Positions 1 to 4,322 of a stretch of 5,753 nucleotides of DNA are shown piece by piece. Within the stretch, counting starts at the first letter, position 1. Every line of letters begins with the position of its first letter. Below the pieces are notes generated by a model, which made no database searches, was not told where the DNA came from, and worked only from the letters and a program-made list of their open reading frames with translations. Origin of the DNA: CAYNJF01 sp964351745 (GTDB lineage Bacteria; Pseudomonadota; Gammaproteobacteria; Berkiellales; Berkiellaceae); the NCBI GenBank assembly GCA_964351745.1, contig CAYGPI010000117.1, positions 1 to 5,753 of the forward strand, read 5' to 3'. The position numbers and the translations under genes are program-made.

Positions 1-1230
1 TTGATTTTTTGTATTAATAGCAAAGTGAAGCTCGGCACGTCCTTGATGAGAGAGAGCATCTTTAGTGACACCATCTTTTAACATTTTCTTAATGAATTTC
101 TTAATAAGAGCAGTATTTTCCGTATGAAGTGCAAGAGAAAATAATGACATGCGGACTTCGTTATGATTACAATTTTTTGTAATGACTAAATTATCTGTTG
201 GAGAGCATCCAGCGTCGAATAAAGTGTCTATCAATGCATCGTAATTATCGAATTCATTGTTTTTTTCTAGGTGGTAACGGCGTCTAACTAGAAAAGCACC
301 TAATAAATTCGAGTGAATTTTAGTGTTTCGCATGCCATGGAAATCATCAGAAAAACTTACTTCTATATTGATGCCGGCTTCAATTAAAGTTGAAACAGCG
401 CCATAGTTCATTCTTCGCATAGCCCAAACTGCAGCATTTAAATCATGATTGTCGCCGCACTGATATAAGTTGTCGCATTTTTTTATAATGTCATCTAGAA
501 GCGTGTTATCGTATACTCTCGAGATAGCATAGCTCAGAGCGCGAGGTCCAACCTTGACACCATACTCAAGCAACAGCTTTCCTATATGAGTTTGCCCATA
601 TTGAATGGCGTCTAGCAGGTGAATAGCATTTGTTTTTGCCCCAGCTCTTAAAACTGACTCAATGATCTCTAAATTCACATCCCCTTCATTAGCCATTTCC
701 AAAGATATATCTAATGGAGTTTTACCATTTGCGCAAGGCTCATTGATATCTTCGTGCTTGCTTAATTCTAAAATAGTCTGAGCATCTCTCTCATAAACTG
801 CATGGGCTAATGGTGTTATGCCTTGATAAGTTCGGTATGCAGCATATAACCAACTTTTAGCGGAGAAGGCTTTGAGTTGATATTTTGAATTAATGTTGCT
901 TTGGTCTTGCGTGACTTTATCGATAAGATTAGCAGCGCCTCTGCCAAGAGTATTGGCAAGAGTTCCTAGATTTGATCTGCTATGCATGTCAGCAGACATT
1001 GCGTTTAATTTGTCTTGAAATTCTTTTTGGGTTGCAGACGATAATTCTTTTAAATGATCTTGTTTGTCTTTGTGAGCTGTCATTGAATCAGTAGGCATTT
1101 GCAGTGCCAAATGATCTATCTTGGCATGCTCTAGAATACTTAAAGAGTTGTAGGATAATGCAGGCGAAGTGCCAAAAAAAGGGCTTGTGCTTAATGCCGT
1201 TGAATTAGTGATGCTTGGGCCTGATTTCAT
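1..1230 (-). CDS. Ankyrin-repeat protein, C-terminus cut by window edge
   Basis: The frame is open for 410 codons from the ATG at 1230 down to base 1 with no stop, so the gene continues beyond the left edge. Residues 1-130 are a polar, Ser/Thr-rich, then helical region (EHAKIDHLALQ, KDKQDHLKELSSATQKEFQD) with no ankyrin signature. Ankyrin-like units follow: GITPLAHAV at 137-145, NGKTPLDISLEMA at 168-180, IHLLDAIQYGQTHIGKLLLEYG at about 203-224, a weaker one near 231-250, LNAAVWAMRRMNYGAVSTLIEAG at about 264-286, and ELHFAINTKN at the edge. The repeats are degenerate, with long insertions at 251-262 and 291-345. Ankyrin units bind other proteins; in Legionella and Coxiella many such proteins are secreted effectors. 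No signal peptide or membrane segment is visible. The start is preceded by a purine-rich AGAGAGAAAG. The partner, and any domain in the missing part, are unknown. Confidence 0.85.
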   Translation of the reverse strand, partial: MKSGPSITNSTALSTSPFFGTSPALSYNSLSILEHAKIDHLALQMPTDSMTAHKDKQDHLKELSSATQKEFQDKLNAMSADMHSRSNLGTLANTLGRGAANLIDKVTQDQSNINSKYQLKAFSAKSWLYAAYRTYQGITPLAHAVYERDAQTILELSKHEDINEPCANGKTPLDISLEMANEGDVNLEIIESVLRAGAKTNAIHLLDAIQYGQTHIGKLLLEYGVKVGPRALSYAISRVYDNTLLDDIIKKCDNLYQCGDNHDLNAAVWAMRRMNYGAVSTLIEAGINIEVSFSDDFHGMRNTKIHSNLLGAFLVRRRYHLEKNNEFDNYDALIDTLFDAGCSPTDNLVITKNCNHNEVRMSLFSLALHTENTALIKKFIKKMLKDGVTKDALSHQGRAELHFAINTKNQ

Positions 1231-1414
1231 TGAATTCTTTCTCTCTAAATTGGTTGCTATATTTGTGCTTAATTATTCAATCCTCTGAACATGGTCATCT
1301 CAAGCAATAGATATTTGATTGGTGCTTGACTAAGCCTATCTGGCTGATAGTAGCCTAGCTAAATAAGATGGTTATGTATATCGTGTTATTTCTAAATTCC
1401 CGCAACTTAGGTCT

Positions 1415-2281
1415 TTAGCACCTTGCCAGTTCAGGAAAGCGAATGTTTGCACTTTCAAATTTTAGCTGTTTAGATACCATAAGTTTGCACTCTATACTTG
1501 GTGCAATGGGTGTTGTGATAATTGAGCTAAAGAAATCAGGACAAAATTGTATGATGACTTTATTGAATGACTCAGGGATCAGTGATAGGGCGGTTTCAAG
1601 CCTAAGTGGGGAGGTAAAAACAAGATCTTTGAGATATAAAGTTTGATTGTCTACGGTATATGAAATTAACAATCTGTGCTTTTCAGAATATAAAACAGGC
1701 GTATTCAGCGCAGCATAGGTAAAAAGGACATGCTCATCACAAATCCCTAATAGCATAGAGACAGCAGAGCGCTTATTGAGAAGACGATGCATTAACGCCA
1801 AGTCTGCTGGTGACTCAAGATTGAGCGCTCGGAGATCTGTTGAAATATGTATAATTTGAAAGTCTTCTATTAAGAAGTCATTTTCTTCAACCACTCTAAA
1901 TCCAAAAGGCTCATAGTAATGCGGCTCATCTGTGAACAGCAAAGAGCCATCATAATGATGGTTAATATAATCTAGTGCTTCACGCATAAGCATCTTGAAA
2001 ATGCCTTGCCGTCTAAAAGTTGGTTTGACACAAACGCCATGAATGCCGGCCACGTTGAGAGGCTTGCCGTCAATCATGAGATGATATTTTAAAACTCCTA
2101 GGTGAGCGACAAGTTGCGAATTAATGTAATGAATAAAGGGCGTGGATATCTCTGGCCAGCTTGCCTGGTAGGTGATGGCATTCTTTGCTGTTGCTTTAAT
2201 CCCAGATTCAGGGAAGCATTCACTGATTAAGTTGATGCAACTTTCAAACAATAGAGGTGATGCAGTGTAATCAGCAATCAT
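1415..2281 (-). CDS. GNAT-family N-acetyltransferase
   Basis: This is a 288-residue protein when read from the ATG at 2281. The N-terminal half has the GNAT fold signature. The acetyl-CoA pyrophosphate-binding motif A is GVCVKPTFRRQGIFKMLM at about 82-99, with R90, Q92 and G93 as the loop residues. The late-fold motif HYYEPFGF lies at 121-128, where many GNATs have FYxxxGF. The C-terminal half (about 140-288) contains HRLLNKRSAVSMLLG and LYLKDLVFTSP, which resemble the degenerate second half of large bacterial GNAT proteins. The substrate cannot be told. The frame can also start at a TTG at 2293 (292 residues), but the likely transcript starts near 2302, which leaves almost no leader for it. 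The ATG has GGATGA upstream and gives the usual GNAT opening. It is transcribed away from the two-pass membrane protein and toward the ankyrin gene, which is 184 bases downstream. No clear terminator follows it. Confidence 0.88.
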   Translation of the reverse strand: MIADYTASPLLFESCINLISECFPESGIKATAKNAITYQASWPEISTPFIHYINSQLVAHLGVLKYHLMIDGKPLNVAGIHGVCVKPTFRRQGIFKMLMREALDYINHHYDGSLLFTDEPHYYEPFGFRVVEENDFLIEDFQIIHISTDLRALNLESPADLALMHRLLNKRSAVSMLLGICDEHVLFTYAALNTPVLYSEKHRLLISYTVDNQTLYLKDLVFTSPLRLETALSLIPESFNKVIIQFCPDFFSSIITTPIAPSIECKLMVSKQLKFESANIRFPELARC

Positions 2282-2308
2282 GAAGTCATCCAAACTAGTT
2301 ATAGCTTG

Positions 2309-2337
2309 ATTTTAGAGCCTAATATGATTTGTTTCAA
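2309..2337 (-). promoter_or_regulatory. Sigma70-type promoter of the acetyltransferase gene
   Basis: On the minus strand there is TTGAAA (2337-2332), a 17-base spacer, then TAAAAT (2314-2309). Each hexamer differs from consensus at one position. The predicted start near 2302 gives a leader of about 20 bases to the ATG at 2281, and this is the main reason to prefer that start over the TTG at 2293. Confidence 0.65.
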
Positions 2338-2377
2338 GATGATGCCTAAATCACTTGGTATTGCTTTTTTCTCATCT

Positions 2378-2389
2378 GTCTCTTGAGAC
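2378..2389. repeat. Short inverted repeat in divergent promoter gap
   Basis: GTCTC-TT-GAGAC is a perfect 5-bp inverted repeat in the gap between two divergent genes. It lies upstream of the acetyltransferase -35 box and about 65 bases before the membrane-protein start. It could be an operator half-site pair, but repeats of this length also occur by chance. Confidence 0.25.
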
Positions 2390-2453
2390 TCTTGTTTCTA
2401 TGGGGCGGGCATGCTCCAATAATCTTACGTAATATGAAAAATGGATGATTCAT

Positions 2454-2957
2454 ATGAATAAGCTTAAGGAAGCGTTTAGTAGTGTGTTGATGTTAGGCAC
2501 CTCAGTAGTTGTTGGTGCTATATCAGGCTCGTTCTATTTATTAGGCCGTGGGATGGATTGCTTAAAGGTTGATGTTCCTGATATTGAGCCTACCGTTAAG
2601 GTCGATCTTGATTTCTCCGAAGTAGATTTCTCTAAGGTTATTAATGCACCTAAAGCATCAGAGATTAACTTTTTAAATCTAGACGCGCTGTTTGCAACCT
2701 TGTTTAACCAAGAAGCTCTTAAAGATAGTCTTGCAAATATATCTGTGAATACCCAAATAGACATTCCTCATGTGACGCCTACCTTTGATGTCAATGATTG
2801 TGCTCAATCACTTTTTCTAAGCACAGGTGTTGTTGTCGGTGCTGCAAGTATTGGTTTGTTGGGTTATTACGCAGTGTCATGTCAACGTGAAACGAATCGG
2901 CGGGCACAATCTAGTAGGGAAGAAAGCGAGTCTATTCATTTGGAGCGGTTGATTTAA
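2454..2957 (+). CDS. Two-pass small membrane protein, unknown function
   Basis: This 167-residue protein is not of a family I recognise. Residues 8-31 and 118-142 are glycine-rich hydrophobic segments long enough to cross a membrane. They share a motif: GTSVVVGAISG at 15-25 and STGVVVGAASIG at 123-134. The loop between them is acidic and carries a second repeated motif beside each membrane segment: VDVPDIEPTVKVD at 39-51 and IDIPHVTPTFDVN at 102-114. The basic N-terminus (MNKLK) and basic tail (QRETNRR) suggest both ends lie in the cytoplasm and the loop outside. The last 15 residues, SSREESESIHLERLI, are glutamate-rich. I chose the ATG at 2454 because GGATGA (2443-2448) sits five bases upstream. 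An in-frame ATG at 2445 would add three residues but has no ribosome site. No promoter with good spacing was found. The 133-base gap to the next gene argues against tight coupling. Confidence 0.8.
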   Translation: MNKLKEAFSSVLMLGTSVVVGAISGSFYLLGRGMDCLKVDVPDIEPTVKVDLDFSEVDFSKVINAPKASEINFLNLDALFATLFNQEALKDSLANISVNTQIDIPHVTPTFDVNDCAQSLFLSTGVVVGAASIGLLGYYAVSCQRETNRRAQSSREESESIHLERLI

Positions 2958-3014
2958 TTCTGGTGTATGGAGGCACCTTTGATATTCCAGTTTTCGATAA
3001 AATGATGTGAACAG

Positions 3015-3043
3015 TTGAGTAAAGTACTTTGTTTTGGTAGATT
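3015..3043 (+). promoter_or_regulatory. Possible promoter for the 154-residue protein
   Basis: TTGAGT (3015-3020), a 17-base spacer and TAGATT (3038-3043) give four of six matches in each box. A better -10 hexamer, TAGAAT, lies at 3051-3056, but its best -35 (TTGTTT, 16-base spacing) is weak. Either would put the transcript start close to the gene at 3091. Confidence 0.3.
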
Positions 3044-3066
3044 ATTTTAGTAGAATACCTTAAATC

Positions 3067-3075
3067 CACCTCCTT
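3067..3075 (+). promoter_or_regulatory. Anti-Shine-Dalgarno sequence in leader
   Basis: CACCTCCTT is identical to the core of the 16S rRNA 3' end and lies 15 bases before the ATG at 3091. No Shine-Dalgarno sequence is visible between it and the start codon. In the mRNA it could pair with a Shine-Dalgarno sequence elsewhere. Read on the minus strand it is a perfect AAGGAGGTG, but no usable start codon follows. Confidence 0.35.
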
Positions 3076-3090
3076 TTTCAGTTAGTTGTT

Positions 3091-3555
3091 ATGCTTTATT
3101 TTATTAGTCCACACAATCGATCCTCTATGGGCCTTGTTCAAACCGTCATTCCAGCCTTAGAGGCTCGAATTGAGACAGCCTGGCTGTCGTTAAGTATGAA
3201 TCCACAAGATTCAGATGAAATTCAAGATACAGTTAATTGTCTGAGCATTATTGTGGATATTCTCCGGGAAGCGACTCAAAGCCGCATTGGTCTCGATGAT
3301 TTTGAATTGCTGAAAAGTTTGTGTCATAAGGCGCACGAGCCAAGCTTAGAGCAGGTTCTCGAGAGCTTTATTTCCTGTCTGCCTAAAGCCATGAAGGCAC
3401 CAAAGCCAAAGCGTTACAGCGTCCATCAAAAGGTTTTATTGCATAATTTTGAAGCATCTAGGGAAGGCGCTGAGCCTATGGCTGCCTCTGGATCAGATTT
3501 GACAGCTGGTCAAGAGAAGGAACTTGGTGCTAAAAAGCCTTATGTTCACAAGTAA
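3091..3555 (+). CDS. Hypothetical helical protein with basic tail
   Basis: This is a 154-residue protein of no family I recognise. Residues 15-100 read as a run of amphipathic helices (LVQTVIPALEARIETAWLSL, DTVNCLSIIVDILREA, SLEQVLESFISCLPKAM). A basic stretch follows (KAPKPKRYSVHQK, 102-114), then a probably disordered tail rich in Ala, Gly, Glu and Lys ending in KKPYVHK. There is no signal peptide or membrane segment, so it is probably cytoplasmic or secreted without a signal peptide. The start is the only ATG, GTG or TTG that keeps full length: the frame is closed by a TAA at 3061 and no other start codon lies between. It lacks a Shine-Dalgarno sequence. A downstream in-frame ATG at 3127 has none either. 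It shares its strand with the membrane protein 133 bases upstream and converges on the lipoprotein gene. Confidence 0.68.
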   Translation: MLYFISPHNRSSMGLVQTVIPALEARIETAWLSLSMNPQDSDEIQDTVNCLSIIVDILREATQSRIGLDDFELLKSLCHKAHEPSLEQVLESFISCLPKAMKAPKPKRYSVHQKVLLHNFEASREGAEPMAASGSDLTAGQEKELGAKKPYVHK

Positions 3556-3596
3556 TGTTTTTATACCTACATCTATTTAGCCTTGAAATCTAAGTC

Positions 3597-3654
<58 letters not shown>

Positions 3655-3672
3655 TCAACCTTAAAGCTTAGA

Positions 3673-3704
3673 ATAACCAGCTATGTTTCATCATAGCTGG
3701 TTAT
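3673..3704 (-). terminator. Strong hairpin, likely terminator of the lipoprotein gene
   Basis: A perfect 13-bp stem, ATAACCAGCTATG (3673-3685) with CATAGCTGGTTAT (3692-3704), encloses a 6-base loop. It begins six bases past the lipoprotein stop on the minus strand, and the minus-strand RNA continues with a partly U-rich stretch. On the plus strand no U tract follows, although it could still slow transcription arriving from the gene ending at 3555. Confidence 0.7.
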
Positions 3705-3710
3705 ATAAAC

Positions 3711-3842
3711 TTAGTTATGTTGTTGTAGGTAATGCTGTTGATTAGGAAAATGGTTGTGATGGTATTTTCCTTCTTCAGAGCTTGCACAGCCTGATAGGAC
3801 CATAATAAAGGCTGTACTTATGATGATAGAAATATATTTCAT
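3711..3842 (-). CDS. Small His/Gln-rich lipoprotein
   Basis: This 43-residue gene has a textbook lipoprotein signal: MKYISIII at the start, a hydrophobic core to V15, then the lipobox L16-S17-G18-C19. Cleavage before C19 and lipid attachment would leave a 25-residue mature peptide. Residue +2 is Ala, not Asp, which in the enterobacterial Lol rule favours the outer membrane. The mature part has five histidines (28, 29, 31, 37, 42) and four glutamines, including HHNH, so metal binding is possible but unproven. Initiation is well supported: AAGGAG (3853-3848) sits five bases before the ATG. The stop is followed by a strong hairpin. Size recalls entericidin-type small lipoproteins, but the tail does not resemble them and I recognise no family. 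Start, lipobox and terminator together make it a credible gene despite its size. Its promoter is unclear; TTGTCA at about 3957-3952 with AACAAT 18 bases on is one weak option. Confidence 0.82.
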   Translation of the reverse strand: MKYISIIISTAFIMVLSGCASSEEGKYHHNHFPNQQHYLQQHN

Positions 3843-4017
3843 GACTCCTCCTTCGGTAGTTCAATTTATGGACCATAGATCCAAATAAAAAGTTCCCTCT
3901 CATTATCTGTCTTTATAGCCATGTCTATTGTTTTTAAGGCTCACTTGCTTTGACAAGCTCCCTTATATGTAACGGATAGAGATGTCTTTTCTTGATTGAT
4001 TAAGCCTTCGTTATGCG

Positions 4018-4037
4018 AAAAAGCGCCATAGATGGCG
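4018..4037 (-). terminator. Minus-strand terminator-like hairpin without a gene
   Basis: CGCCAT (4024-4029) and ATGGCG (4032-4037) form a short GC-rich stem. Read on the minus strand it is followed by C and five Ts (4022-4018). There is no gene on the minus strand directly upstream of it. The effective stem is only about five pairs, so termination may be weak. Confidence 0.4.
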
Positions 4038-4054
4038 AGTAGGATATTTTTCTG

Positions 4055-4073
4055 TGTAAATTTACAGTATAGT
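4055..4073 (+). promoter_or_regulatory. Palindromic operator-like site abutting a -10 box
   Basis: TGTAAATTTACA (4055-4066) is a perfect 12-bp palindrome. One base later is TATAGT (4068-4073), a five-of-six match to a -10 hexamer. No good -35 is present at 16-18 bases. A dimeric activator or repressor bound here would touch the -10 region. The resulting transcript would begin near 4080 and run into the structured region and possibly the peptidase gene. Confidence 0.4.
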
Positions 4074-4083
4074 TTTTTCTGCT

Positions 4084-4096
4084 TAGAATTTTTCTA
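4084..4096. promoter_or_regulatory. Inverted repeat TAGAA-TTT-TTCTA
   Basis: This is a perfect 5-bp inverted repeat with a 3-base centre. It resembles the site described upstream of the Legionella RsmY and RsmZ RNAs for the response regulator LetA (TNAGAAATTTCTNA, from memory), but the half-sites are one base further apart. Binding by LetA is a guess. Confidence 0.25.
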
Positions 4097-4127
4097 GGCA
4101 TTCATGTCGGCTGAAGTTTGAGGGGGA

Positions 4128-4195
4128 CAGAGCCTCTCTGGTGAGCTGATATTGCTTACCGGAAGAAAACGATGGACTTGGTGCATGCTCAAGTC
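4128..4195 (+). ncRNA. Possible structured RNA: three consecutive hairpins
   Basis: Hairpin 1 pairs CAGAG (4128-4132) with CTCTG (4136-4140). Hairpin 2 pairs GGTGAGC (4140-4146) with GCTTACC (4154-4160), with one G-U pair, and can extend by two pairs. Hairpin 3 pairs GACTTG (4175-4180) with CAAGTC (4190-4195). Hairpins 1 and 2 share a base, so they abut or compete. The stretch is richer in GC than its flanks. GGA triplets occur at about 4124-4127, 4161-4163 and 4174-4176. I recognise no known RNA family, and it could belong to either strand. Confidence 0.3.
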
Positions 4196-4218
4196 ATGAG
4201 GGTAAAGAGTGGTTTGAT

Positions 4219-4247
4219 TTGATATCATTAGATATAAAATTTATGTT
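4219..4247 (+). promoter_or_regulatory. Possible promoter of the M13 peptidase gene
   Basis: TTGATA (4219-4224, five of six) is followed by a 17-base spacer and TATGTT (4242-4247, four of six). The transcript would start near 4254 and have a leader of about 70 bases containing the hairpin at 4261-4288. Confidence 0.35.
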
Positions 4248-4260
4248 GAATGATTGGCTC

Positions 4261-4288
4261 GATATGAGAAAGTCGCATGTCTCATTTC
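4261..4288 (+). promoter_or_regulatory. Leader hairpin before the peptidase gene
   Basis: GATATGAGA (4261-4269) pairs with TCTCATTTC (4280-4288) at eight of nine positions around a 10-base loop. It ends about 20 bases before the ribosome site, so it does not block it. It may affect RNA stability. Confidence 0.35.
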
Positions 4289-4322
4289 ATCAATAGCAAC
4301 TATTAACCCAAGGACTGAAAAG

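Larger units (their letters stand above)
3843..4322. other. 480-base gap with no convincing gene but many structures
   Basis: No open frame here has both a ribosome site and reasonable length. The longest worth naming is a 44-codon minus-strand frame (4228-4094) without a Shine-Dalgarno sequence. The gap holds the control region of the lipoprotein gene at its left end and that of the peptidase at its right end. Between them are a terminator-like hairpin, a 12-bp palindrome beside a -10 box, an inverted repeat and three consecutive hairpins, listed separately. This density of structure suggests a regulatory RNA or a long leader, not plain spacer. Confidence 0.6.

Noticed and set aside
1261..1280. 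CTTAATTATT as a PmrA-like site before the ankyrin gene
   Set aside because: It only loosely matches the remembered Legionella PmrA motif, in an AT-rich gap where such matches are common.
1330..1362. Small inverted repeats around CTATC-TGGCT-GATAG
   Set aside because: The stem is five pairs with no T run and no position that makes it a terminator for the acetyltransferase gene.
1443..1646. Plus-strand 67-codon frame
   Set aside because: It lies wholly inside the acetyltransferase gene on the opposite strand, has no ribosome site and its protein looks like antisense translation.
2278..2289. Mini-frame ATG-ACT-TCA-TGA overlapping the acetyltransferase start
   Set aside because: A three-residue leader peptide overlapping the start is possible, but such short frames are expected by chance and nothing else supports attenuation.
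2441..2461. Frame MDDSYE before the membrane-protein start
   Set aside because: It is only six codons, with its own ATG inside the ribosome site region. It is probably a by-product of ATG-rich sequence.
2534..2764. Minus-strand 76-codon frame
   Set aside because: It is antisense to the two-pass membrane protein, and its Ser/Thr-rich composition is that of a shadow frame.
2940..3075. Gene on the minus strand behind the perfect AAGGAGGTG
   Set aside because: The only in-frame start is the GTG inside the ribosome site itself. No ATG, GTG or TTG lies at a workable distance, and the 43-codon frame reads like noise.
4094..4228. Minus-strand 44-codon frame starting MISNQTTLYP
   Set aside because: It has no Shine-Dalgarno sequence and no signal or domain, and it runs through the hairpin-rich stretch. 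It is more likely chance, though the terminator-like hairpin beyond it keeps a small doubt.
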